Origin: DASRSS01 sp035656335
GTDB taxonomy: Bacteria > Actinomycetota > Actinomycetes > Mycobacteriales > Jatrophihabitantaceae
Length of the DNA: 13,221 nt
Assembly: GCA_035656335.1 (NCBI GenBank)
Contig: DASRSS010000317.1
Location: 1-13,221 of the forward strand
Reading direction: 5' to 3'
A model generated the notes under the pieces. It was not told the DNA's origin. It saw only the letters and a list, made by a program, of their open reading frames with translations, and ran no database searches. The position numbers and the translations under genes are program-made. Shown piece by piece: positions 1-5,960 of the stretch. How positions within the stretch are numbered: the stretch's first letter is position 1; each line of letters starts with the position of its first letter.

Positions 1-82
1 CCGCCCCGGGGCCCCACGACCAACGTAACCGCGTCCGATCCTGTCGCAGTTCCGCTGCGACCGCGCCGGAGAAGAGGTAGCC
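1..82 (+). promoter_or_regulatory. Region upstream of the permease pair, with a small hairpin
   Basis: No gene can be assigned here. It may hold the last codons of an upstream gene: one frame stops at 26-28 and another at 78-80, but neither tail is recognisable. A 7-bp perfect stem, GTCGCAG (43-49) and CTGCGAC (55-61), encloses a TTCCG loop. In binding-protein/permease operons a hairpin at this junction often lowers permease expression relative to the binding protein. That role is inferred, because the upstream gene is outside the window. Confidence 0.35.
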
Positions 83-1138
83 GTGGCGGCTTCGTCCCAC
101 GTCGTGCTGGCCAGCACGTTCAGCGAGTCGATGTCCAAACTGGCCGGAGTGCTGGAGGCGGTCGGCGGATTCCTAGCGATCCTGTTGATCGTCTTCTTCG
201 TCGCTGGGCGCGTCACGGGCCGGTTGCAGAAGCCGCTCGCCATCATCATCTGCCTCGGGCCCGCTGTCGTCCTCGCGACCGTCGGGCTGGTGATCCCGGC
301 GATCAACACGATGGTGCTGAGCACGACCAACACGCAGGCCTCCGGGCAGAAGTTCACCCTCGTCAACGGCAAGCTGGTCCCGATCAAGGCCAAGTTCGTC
401 GGCTGGGACAACTACAAGTTCGCGTTCACCGATCCGACGACCCGCAGCACGCTGATCCGCACGGTGCTGTGGATCGTGGTAGTCCCGCTGGTCACGGTGT
501 TCATCGGCCTGCTGCTGGCGCTGCTCTTCGACCAGATGAAGCGGGTCACGCTCGCCAAATCGCTCATCTTCCTGCCTACGGCCATCTCGTTCGTCGGCGC
601 CTCGCTGATCTGGGCGCTGATGTACGACTACGTCGGGCCGGGGAACCCGCAGACCGGCCTGCTCAGCGAAGTCGTGATGAAGCTCGGCTGGAAACATCCG
701 CCGAACTGGCTGTTGAGTTCGCCGCTGAACACATTCCTGATCATGGTGGTGCTGATCTGGATCGAGGTCGGCTTCGCGATGGTCGTTCTGGGGGCGGCGC
801 TCAAGGCGATCCCGGACGAGATCCTGGAGGCCGCCCGCATGGACGGCGCCACCGGGGTCACGCTCTTCCGCACGGTGCAAATCCCGATGATCCGCAGCAC
901 CCTGATCGTCGTCACGACCACGATCACCATCGCGACCCTGAAGACCTTCGACATCGTGTTCACGATGACGAACGGCAACTACAACACCGACATCCTGGCC
1001 AGGCAGATGTACAACGAGCTGTTCGTCACCAACCAGACCGGCCGGGGCAGCGCGCTGGCCGTGATCCTCTTCCTGTGTGTGGTGCCGCTCGTCGCCTACA
1101 ACGTCTTCCAGATGCGAAGGGACCGGGCCACGCGATGA
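83..1138 (+). CDS. aglF: Alpha-glucoside-type sugar ABC transporter permease (AglF-like)
   Basis: One of two membrane-spanning subunits of a carbohydrate uptake ABC transporter, which forms the channel with its partner in the cytoplasmic membrane. The 351-residue protein has an extra N-terminal hydrophobic helix (about residues 25-45), a second helix near 50-75, a long extracellular stretch of about 75-120, and then the core helices. The permease EAA loop that docks on the ATPase is visible as EAARMDGA starting at residue 249, with the conserved Gly at 255. Segments such as LIFLPTAISFVGASLIWALMYDY and FDIVFTMTNG resemble rhizobial AglF closely (from memory). The GTG start at 83 is chosen because an AGAAGAGG-like ribosome site lies just upstream. 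Its stop overlaps the next permease gene by four bases (ATGA). No ATPase gene is visible; a shared MsiK-type ATPase or an upstream gene could supply it. The substrate is inferred. Confidence 0.85.
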   Translation: MAASSHVVLASTFSESMSKLAGVLEAVGGFLAILLIVFFVAGRVTGRLQKPLAIIICLGPAVVLATVGLVIPAINTMVLSTTNTQASGQKFTLVNGKLVPIKAKFVGWDNYKFAFTDPTTRSTLIRTVLWIVVVPLVTVFIGLLLALLFDQMKRVTLAKSLIFLPTAISFVGASLIWALMYDYVGPGNPQTGLLSEVVMKLGWKHPPNWLLSSPLNTFLIMVVLIWIEVGFAMVVLGAALKAIPDEILEAARMDGATGVTLFRTVQIPMIRSTLIVVTTTITIATLKTFDIVFTMTNGNYNTDILARQMYNELFVTNQTGRGSALAVILFLCVVPLVAYNVFQMRRDRATR

Positions 1139-2088
1139 CCAGCAACCCGCCCATGGTCGAGACGGTTGTCGCGCCGGTCAAGGAACCGCTCAAGGGCCGC
1201 GAGGCAACCAAGGCCGTCCGCAAGGCGTTCAGCCACCCGATCGCGTCCGCGGTCGTCGTCCTGCTCACCGTGCTGTGGACCATCCCGACGTTCGGCTTCT
1301 TCCTGAACTCGCTGCGCTCCAAGGACGCCGTCAACAGCAACGGCTGGTGGAACTGGTTCGCGCACCCGAGCTTCGACCTGACGAACTACCACACCGTGCT
1401 GTTCTCCGAGGGCGGCCTGGTCCTGCCGCTGGTGAACTCGCTGGCGATCACCATCCCGGCCACGATCATCCCGATCTTCCTGGCGTCGATGGCTGCGTAC
1501 GCGCTGGCCTGGGTGCGGTTCAAGGGCAGCGACGTCATCTTCTTCACCATCTTCGCGTTGCAGGTGGTGCCGCTGCAGATGGCTCTGGTCGGGCTGCAGC
1601 GGTTCTACAACTTCGGCGCGCACATCGGCTCGGTGCAGATCTTCCCGGGCAAGTTCTTCGGCGGCCTGACCGAGATCTGGTTGTCGCACACCATGTTCTC
1701 GCTGCCGCTGGCGGTGTTCCTGCTGCACAACTTCATCGCCCAGATCCCGGAGTCGCTGATCGAGGCCGCGCGCGTCGACGGCGCCAGCCACCTGCGCATC
1801 TTCCGCACCATCGTGCTGCCGCTGTCCATGCCGGCCATCGCGTCGTTCGCGATCTTCCAGTTCATCTGGGTGTGGAACGACCTGCTCGTGGCAAAGACGT
1901 TCGGCGGCTCGGACGCGTCCGGTCAGCCGGTGACGGCCCGCATCCAGAACCTGGCGGGCAACTTCGGCTCGCACCAGGAGCTGCTCGCGCCCGCGGGCTT
2001 CCTGGCGATCGTGATCCCGCTGATCGTCTTCGCGTGCCTGCAGCGCTACTTCGTCCGTGGCCTGCTCGCCGGCAGCGTCAAGGGCTGA
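1135..2088 (+). CDS. aglG: Alpha-glucoside-type sugar ABC transporter permease (AglG-like)
   Basis: Second permease subunit, pairing with the preceding AglF-like protein. It has 317 residues: a polar N-terminus of about 35 residues, a first membrane helix near 37-58, an extracellular segment of about 60-95, and five further helices. The EAA loop reads EAARVDGA from residue 210, followed by the usual LPLSMPAI. WNDLLVA and the C-terminal QRYFVRGLLAGSVKG are typical of the MalG/AglG group. The ATG at 1135 overlaps the upstream stop, so the two are translationally coupled; a GAAGGGA ribosome site sits at 1116-1122. A much longer open frame beginning near 469 reads over aglF out of frame and should be ignored. 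The assignment as a sugar permease is firm, while the exact sugar is an inference from similarity to AglG. Confidence 0.87.
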   Translation: MTSNPPMVETVVAPVKEPLKGREATKAVRKAFSHPIASAVVVLLTVLWTIPTFGFFLNSLRSKDAVNSNGWWNWFAHPSFDLTNYHTVLFSEGGLVLPLVNSLAITIPATIIPIFLASMAAYALAWVRFKGSDVIFFTIFALQVVPLQMALVGLQRFYNFGAHIGSVQIFPGKFFGGLTEIWLSHTMFSLPLAVFLLHNFIAQIPESLIEAARVDGASHLRIFRTIVLPLSMPAIASFAIFQFIWVWNDLLVAKTFGGSDASGQPVTARIQNLAGNFGSHQELLAPAGFLAIVIPLIVFACLQRYFVRGLLAGSVKG

Positions 2089-2104
2089 CAGCGGGGAACA
2101 AACA

Positions 2105-2118
2105 GCGGCCCCGGCCGT
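2105..2118 (+). terminator. Weak candidate terminator after the permease operon
   Basis: A short GC-rich stem, GCGGC with GCCGT around a CCCG loop (five pairs, one G-U), is followed by GTTCT. It sits 16 bases after the aglG stop and could end the sugar operon. The stem is short and there is no real T-run, so this is tentative. Confidence 0.25.
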
Positions 2119-2132
2119 GTTCTAAGGGCGTT

Positions 2133-2162
2133 TTGGTCTGCACAGCACCGAGCTGGCAGACT
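2133..2162 (+). promoter_or_regulatory. Candidate sigma-A-type promoter for rpmE
   Basis: A TTGGTC hexamer (2133-2138) and CAGACT (2157-2162) are separated by 18 bases. They keep the most informative positions of the actinobacterial housekeeping promoter: TTG in the -35, and A at position 2 and T at position 6 of the -10. Transcription would begin near 2169, giving an rpmE leader of about 85 bases. It is expected that L31 has its own promoter here, because the neighbouring permeases are functionally unrelated. This is inferred from pattern only. Confidence 0.4.
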
Positions 2163-2198
2163 GTCAGGGACAACCACCCGGCTCCGGTTCACGCCCGA

Positions 2199-2217
2199 GC
2201 GGTCCACTTCGGACCGC
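2199..2217 (+). promoter_or_regulatory. Hairpin in the rpmE leader, possible L31 autoregulatory element
   Basis: GCGGTCC (2199-2205) and GGACCGC (2211-2217) form a perfect 7-bp stem with an ACTTC loop, 36 bases before the rpmE start and 22 bases before its ribosome site. RNA leaders bound by L31 are known upstream of rpmE in Actinobacteria (described by comparative genomics as L31 leader motifs). Position and structure fit such a leader, but I cannot test the covariance model. An attenuator or a leftover terminator is the alternative. Confidence 0.35.
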
Positions 2218-2253
2218 AGGCGACCCGGCGGCCAGTCGAAAGGGATCCAGCGC

Positions 2254-2472
2254 ATGAAGACCGACATCCACCCGGAGTACGTGGTCACCGAGGTGACCTG
2301 CTCCTGCGGGAACACCTTCACCACGCGCAGCACGGCCAAGTCCGGCCAGCTGCACGCGGACGTCTGCTCGGCCTGCCACCCGTTCTACACGGGCAAGCAG
2401 AAGATCATGGACGTCGGCGGCCGCGTCGACAAGTTCGAGAAGCGCTACGGCAAGCGCGTCCGCAACTCTTAG
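2254..2472 (+). CDS. rpmE: 50S ribosomal protein L31, zinc-binding type
   Basis: Component of the large ribosomal subunit, located at the central protuberance, where it bridges to the small subunit. The 72-residue length and the sequence are typical (MKTDIHPEY start, HPFYTGKQK, DKFEKRYGKR). Four cysteines in CxC and CxxC spacing (C16, C18, C38, C41) mark the zinc-binding form, as opposed to the cysteine-free, Zur-controlled paralogue made under zinc starvation. The ATG has a clear AAAGGGA ribosome site at 2239-2245. A candidate promoter and hairpin leader lie upstream and a strong terminator lies downstream, suggesting a mostly monocistronic unit. In Mycobacterium the gene upstream is rho; here it is a sugar permease. 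Confidence 0.97.
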   Translation: MKTDIHPEYVVTEVTCSCGNTFTTRSTAKSGQLHADVCSACHPFYTGKQKIMDVGGRVDKFEKRYGKRVRNS

Positions 2473-2485
2473 CAAGTCTCACGGG

Positions 2486-2524
2486 GCCCGGTCGCCGCTC
2501 CCGTTCGCGGGGTGGTGGCCGGGC
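2486..2524 (+). terminator. Strong hairpin terminator after rpmE
   Basis: Bases 2486-2501 pair without interruption with 2509-2524 (16 pairs, four of them G-U in RNA) around a 7-base loop. The stem begins 13 bases after the rpmE stop. Only a short T-rich tail (GTTTCT) follows, which is common for intrinsic terminators in GC-rich actinobacteria. The many G-U pairs mean the structure is stable on the rpmE transcript but weaker on the opposite strand, supporting a plus-strand terminator. Confidence 0.65.
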
Positions 2525-2547
2525 ACCGTTTCTACGCCCGAGGCACG

Positions 2548-2608
2548 CGCTTTCCACCTTTCAGCGGGCCTTTTGAGGCGGATTTACCCCGCTGAAAGGT
2601 GGAAAGCG
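2548..2608. repeat. Perfect 21-bp inverted repeat upstream of prfA
   Basis: Arm 2548-2568 is the exact reverse complement of arm 2588-2608, with a 19-base spacer. The core of the arms reads CTTTCCACCTTTC and GAAAGGTGGAAAG. Pairing stops abruptly at both ends. The arms are about 62% GC, lower than the surroundings. The right arm ends at the first base of the GGAGG ribosome site (2608-2612) of prfA, whose ATG is at 2618. The repeat may be a second terminator, a translation-control hairpin for prfA, or a copy of a dispersed palindromic element. The sequence alone does not decide between these. Confidence 0.9.
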
Positions 2609-2617
2609 GAGGCGGCG

Positions 2618-3706
2618 ATGGGTGAGTCCGGGGAACAGGTAGGCAAGCTGCCGGAGCTGCTTGCCGAGTACGCGGACGTCGAGCGGCAGCTGGCCGACCC
2701 GGCGGTCCACGCCGACCAGGCGCGGGCACGCACGCTGGGCCGGCGGTTCGCCGAACTCGCGCCCGTCGTGGCGACCGCGAAGGAGCTGGACGGCGCCCGC
2801 GCCGATCTGGGCACCGCTCGCGAACTGGCCGGCGAGGACGCGTCCTTCGCCGCCGAGGCCGAGGCGTTGACCGCCCGCATCGCCGAGCTCGAGGCGCGGC
2901 TGCGCGAGCAGCTGCTGCCCAAGGACCCGAACGACAGCAAGGACGTCATCCTCGAGGTCAAAGCGGGGGAGGGCGGCGACGAGTCGGCCCTGTTCGCCGG
3001 CGACCTGCTGCGGATGTACCTGCGCTACGCCGAACGCCAGGGCTGGGCGACCGAACTGCTGGACGAGGAGCCCACCGATCTCGGCGGCGTGAAGTCCGCG
3101 ACCCTCGCCGTCCGGGCACGCAAGCCCGACCAGCCGGTCTGGGCGCGGCTGAAGTACGAGGGCGGGGTGCACCGCGTCCAGCGCGTGCCAGCCACCGAGT
3201 CGCAGGGACGGATCCACACCTCGGCGGCCGGTGTGCTCGTCCTGCCGGAGGCCGAGGACGTCGAGATCGAGATCGATCCGAACGACCTGCGCATCGACGT
3301 GTATCGCTCGTCCGGACCGGGCGGGCAGAGCGTCAACACGACCGACTCCGCGGTCCGGATCACGCACATTCCGACCGGCACCGTGGTCTCGATGCAGAAC
3401 GAGAAGAGCCAGCTGCAGAACCGCGAGGCAGGACTGCGCGTGCTGCGCGCCCGGCTGCTCGCGGCCGCGCAGGAGGAGGCGGCGGCCGCCGCGTCCGACG
3501 CCCGCCGTTCGCAGGTGCGCACCGTCGACCGTTCCGAGCGGGTGCGTACGTATAACTTCCCGGAGAACCGGATCAGCGACCACCGGGTCGGCTTCAAGGC
3601 CTACAACCTCGACCAGGTGCTGGACGGCGCGCTGGACGACGTGATCGACGCCCTGATCCGCGCCGATACCGAGGCGATGCTGGCGGGCGAGGCCGCGTCG
3701 GCGTGA
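2618..3706 (+). CDS. prfA: Peptide chain release factor 1
   Basis: Recognises UAA and UAG stop codons in the ribosomal A site and triggers release of the finished protein. The 362-residue length is usual. The N-terminal part (to about residue 110) is helical and charged. The codon-reading tripeptide is PAT at 191-193 (RF2 would have SPF there), and the catalytic GGQ is at 235-237 within SSGPGGQSVNTTDSAVR. The ATG at 2618 is preferred because GGAGG (2608-2612) lies five bases upstream and the length fits. The frame also stays open back to a TTG at 2573, but that lies in the loop of the inverted repeat and has no ribosome site. Expression may be affected by the palindrome. The methyltransferase gene prmC, which modifies the GGQ glutamine and normally follows prfA, is not present downstream. 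Confidence 0.97.
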   Translation: MGESGEQVGKLPELLAEYADVERQLADPAVHADQARARTLGRRFAELAPVVATAKELDGARADLGTARELAGEDASFAAEAEALTARIAELEARLREQLLPKDPNDSKDVILEVKAGEGGDESALFAGDLLRMYLRYAERQGWATELLDEEPTDLGGVKSATLAVRARKPDQPVWARLKYEGGVHRVQRVPATESQGRIHTSAAGVLVLPEAEDVEIEIDPNDLRIDVYRSSGPGGQSVNTTDSAVRITHIPTGTVVSMQNEKSQLQNREAGLRVLRARLLAAAQEEAAAAASDARRSQVRTVDRSERVRTYNFPENRISDHRVGFKAYNLDQVLDGALDDVIDALIRADTEAMLAGEAASA

Positions 3707-3746
3707 CTGCGCCGCGGGCATCGGCAGGTAGGGCAGGATAGCCACC
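3707..3746 (+). promoter_or_regulatory. prfA-tsaC junction; prmC absent; possible leaderless start signal
   Basis: Only 40 bases separate prfA from tsaC, where related actinobacteria carry prmC (roughly 280-300 codons). A GTG overlapping the prfA stop (3703-3705) opens a 12-codon frame ending at 3739-3741, which could be a remnant of the prmC start but is too short to identify. CAGGAT at 3734-3739 lies 7 bases before the tsaC GTG, the spacing of a -10 element for leaderless transcription, although no -35 is visible. The same bases include a weak AGG ribosome-site match. Confidence 0.35.
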
Positions 3747-4400
3747 GTGGCGCTGTTCTACGACTGCAACGATCCCAGTGTGCGCGCGGGCGCCCTGTCC
3801 TCGGCCGCGCACTGCGTGAGCTCCGGCCAGCTGGTCGTGCTCCCGACCGACACCGTGTACGGCATCGGCGCGGACGCCTTCGACGCGGTCGCGGTCAACG
3901 ACCTGCTCAAGGCCAAGGGGCGCGGACGGGACATGCCCGTGCCCGTGCTGGTCGGCTCGTGGACCACGCTCGAAGGACTGGTGTCGGTGGTCAACGACCG
4001 CACCCGCGCGCTGGTCGAGGCGTTCTGGCCCGGCGGGCTCACGCTCGTCGTCCAGCACGCGCCGACGCTGTCCTGGGACCTCGGCGATGCGCGCGGGACC
4101 GTGGCCGTCCGCATGCCCCTGCACCCGGTCGCCATCGAGCTGCTGGAGACGACCGGGCCGATGGCCGTCTCGAGCGCCAACCGGTCCGGCCAGCCGCCGG
4201 CCGTCACCGCGGCGCAGGCCCAGGAACAGCTCGGTGACGACGTCGCGGTGTACCTGGACGGCGGCCCCGCGCAGACGGGGATCGCGTCCACCATCGTGGA
4301 CGTCACGGCCGAGGTACCGCGGGTCCTGCGGGCCGGGGCAGTGAGCATCGACGCGTTGCGCGAGGTGGTCCCGGAGATCGCCGGATCCGACAGCGCCTGA
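3747..4400 (+). CDS. tsaC: L-threonylcarbamoyladenylate synthase (YrdC/Sua5 family)
   Basis: Makes threonylcarbamoyl-AMP from L-threonine, bicarbonate and ATP, the first step of the t6A modification at position 37 of ANN-decoding tRNAs. It acts in the cytoplasm and hands its product to TsaD/TsaB/TsaE. The 217-residue protein is essentially one YrdC domain: PTDTVYGIG (33-41), KGRGRDMP (57-64), FWPGGLT, VAVRMP, the SSANRSG motif near residue 143, and STIVDVT. It lacks the extra C-terminal domain of longer Sua5 proteins. The GTG start gives the usual N-terminus; the ribosome site is weak. The stop overlaps the wecA ATG by one base, so the two are coupled. It corresponds to Rv1301 of M. tuberculosis in the same gene order. 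Confidence 0.94.
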   Translation: MALFYDCNDPSVRAGALSSAAHCVSSGQLVVLPTDTVYGIGADAFDAVAVNDLLKAKGRGRDMPVPVLVGSWTTLEGLVSVVNDRTRALVEAFWPGGLTLVVQHAPTLSWDLGDARGTVAVRMPLHPVAIELLETTGPMAVSSANRSGQPPAVTAAQAQEQLGDDVAVYLDGGPAQTGIASTIVDVTAEVPRVLRAGAVSIDALREVVPEIAGSDSA

Positions 4401-5551
4401 TGCATCCGTCCCTGGAGTACCTGCTGGTCGGCGCGATCGCGGCGGCCGGCGCGTTCGTGCTCACCCCACCGGCGCGCTGGGTGGCGATCATGTTCGGCGC
4501 GATCGCCAAGCCGCGCGGGCGGGACGTGCACGCCGTGGCCATTCCGCGCATGGGCGGCGTGGCGATCCTGGGCGGGTTCGCGCTGGCGATGCTGGTCGCG
4601 GCCCGGCTGCCCACGCTCCACGAGTCCTTCCGCAGCGGCCCGGAGATGCCGTGGGTGCTGGCCTCGGGCGCGATCATCTGCGGCGTCGGCGTCATCGACG
4701 ACCGCTTCGAGCTGGACTCGCTCACGAAGCTGGCCGGACAGGTGCTGGCAACGGCGATCATGGTCACCCGCGGCGGTGTGCAGCTGGCCGAGATCTACAT
4801 ACCGGGCAGCGGCACCTTCATCCTCGGCCAGGATCTCGCGATCCCGGTCACAATCGCGCTGACCGTGCTCACCATCAACGCCATCAACTTCATCGACGGG
4901 CTGGACGGTCTGGCGGCCGGCGTTACAGCAATCGGCGCGGGCGCGTTCTTCGTCTACTCCTACCACCTCGGCCAGACCGGGCTGCTCGACATCACGGCTG
5001 CGCCGACGCTGCTGGCCGCCGTGCTGGCCGGCTCGTGCATCGGGTTCCTGCCGCACAACTTCTTCCCGGCCAAGGTGTTCATGGGGGACTCCGGCTCCAT
5101 GCTGGTCGGCCTCATGCTGTCCGCCGCCGCGACCACCGCCACCACCAGCACTGACCCGCAGACGTTCGCCGGCGCGTCCGGCGCGATCCCGCTCGCGCTG
5201 CCGCTGCTGATCCCGCTGTCGGTGCTGGTCATCCCGTTCGTCGACCTGATGCTCGCTGTCGTGCGCCGGGTGCGCCGCGGTCAGTCGCCGTTCGCGCCGG
5301 ACAAGCGGCACCTGCACCACCGGCTGCTCGAGCTCGGCCACAGCCACCGGCGCGCGGTTCTGCTGCTCTACTTCTGGTCCGCGCTGCTCGCGTTCGGCGG
5401 GGTCGGCTTCGCGATGGTGGGCAAGCCGTGGGTGCTGCTCGCGATGATCGTCGCGGGGGTGCTGCTCGGCGCGCTCGTATCGGTACCGAGGCGGCACCGG
5501 TCGCGGCGGCAACCGCCTCGGGGCGCCGTGAAGCGGCCCGCGCGGCTGTGA
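4400..5551 (+). CDS. wecA: Polyprenyl-phosphate GlcNAc-1-phosphate transferase (WecA/Rfe)
   Basis: Membrane enzyme of the MraY/WecA family that transfers GlcNAc-1-phosphate from UDP-GlcNAc to the lipid carrier (decaprenyl phosphate in actinobacteria). In arabinogalactan-containing relatives this starts the linker joining arabinogalactan to peptidoglycan. The 383-residue protein has about 10-11 membrane helices. Family motifs in order are RMGG (50-53), the Mg-binding DD at 100-101, NAINFIDGLDGLAAG from residue 160, FMGDSGS with D230, and HLHHR at 304-308, typical of WecA rather than MraY. The tail after residue 365 is Arg-rich and cytoplasmic. ATG 4400 overlaps the tsaC stop (TGATG). It corresponds to Rv1302 (rfe). 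Its exact acceptor and sugar are inferred from the family. Confidence 0.93.
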   Translation: MHPSLEYLLVGAIAAAGAFVLTPPARWVAIMFGAIAKPRGRDVHAVAIPRMGGVAILGGFALAMLVAARLPTLHESFRSGPEMPWVLASGAIICGVGVIDDRFELDSLTKLAGQVLATAIMVTRGGVQLAEIYIPGSGTFILGQDLAIPVTIALTVLTINAINFIDGLDGLAAGVTAIGAGAFFVYSYHLGQTGLLDITAAPTLLAAVLAGSCIGFLPHNFFPAKVFMGDSGSMLVGLMLSAAATTATTSTDPQTFAGASGAIPLALPLLIPLSVLVIPFVDLMLAVVRRVRRGQSPFAPDKRHLHHRLLELGHSHRRAVLLLYFWSALLAFGGVGFAMVGKPWVLLAMIVAGVLLGALVSVPRRHRSRRQPPRGAVKRPARL

Positions 5552-5666
5552 TAGGTTCGCCTCATTCGAGGACGGCACGGCGAAATCGACCCACAGAAAT
5601 GTGGTGCCTGGCTACCTTAGAGCTGACCGCAACGAACTTGTTGCCTTCGACCCCGAGGAGTTGCCT
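5552..5666 (+). promoter_or_regulatory. Leader and candidate promoters of the ATP synthase operon
   Basis: This 115-base gap probably starts the atp transcript. Two weak promoters can be drawn: GTGAAG (5528-5533, inside wecA) with TAGGTT (5552-5557), spacer 18; and CCCACA (5590-5595) with TACCTT (5613-5618), spacer 17. Only the -10 elements are convincing. Two small hairpins are visible: CCACA/TGTGG closing a GAAA loop (5591-5604), and GCAAC/GTTGC (5629-5644). A GAGGAG ribosome site at 5655-5660 precedes the GTG at 5667. A 23-codon frame (5599-5670) overlaps that GTG. No T-rich terminator for wecA is seen. Confidence 0.4.
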
Positions 5667-5929
5667 GTGAGTGATTTCGACACGCGGGCGCCGAAGGTCG
5701 GCTGACGACCGGAGAGCCGCCGAACACTGGCGGCGGTCCCACGTGGCAGAGCCTGCTCGCTCTGGGAGTGGTGCTGGCGGCGCTGTTCGCCGTCTGCGTC
5801 GCGCTCGGCTGGCTGGTCGATTCACTCCTCGACACATCCCCCATATTCGTTCTCGTCGGCCTGGCGCTCGGAATCACCGCGGCGTGCTGGCACGCGGTGA
5901 GCGAGTTCCGCAAGTTCTTGAAGACCTGA
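5667..5929 (+). CDS. atpZ: AtpZ-like small membrane protein with an apparent frame break
   Basis: AtpZ-family proteins are two-helix membrane hairpins encoded at the head of atp operons and thought to help ion transport or assembly of the synthase. The conserved part reads in the frame ending at 5927-5929: a helix near SLLALGVVLAALFAV, then GWLVDSLLDTSPIFVLVG, a second helix, and the tail SEFRKFLKT. That frame has no ATG, and an upstream stop at 5672 closes it. The only well-placed start, GTG 5667 behind GAGGAG, reads VSDFDTRAPKVG and stops at 5703-5705 in another frame. Adding one base before 5703 would join the two into about 87 residues. The explanation is a one-base deletion (real or sequencing), re-initiation at CTG 5702 (it overlaps the stop as CTGA; 75 residues), or frameshifting. 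No classical slippery heptamer is present. Confidence 0.75.
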
Positions 5930-5960
5930 ACCACCCGTCCAACGAACGAGAGGGCACGCC

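Noticed and set aside
469..1134. Upstream extension of the aglG frame over aglF
   Set aside because: Reads aglF out of frame; the ATGA overlap and family length support the start at 1135.
2573..2617. TTG start 15 codons upstream of the chosen prfA start
   Set aside because: It lies in the palindrome loop without a ribosome site, and the added residues do not look like RF1.
3758..5578. 606-codon minus-strand frame opposite tsaC and wecA
   Set aside because: Arg/Gln/Asp-rich shadow of two well-identified plus-strand genes.
5591..5604. CACA-N4-TGTG as a CRP-type operator
   Set aside because: CRP sites have the opposite order (TGTGA-N6-TCACA); this is more likely a small RNA hairpin or chance.
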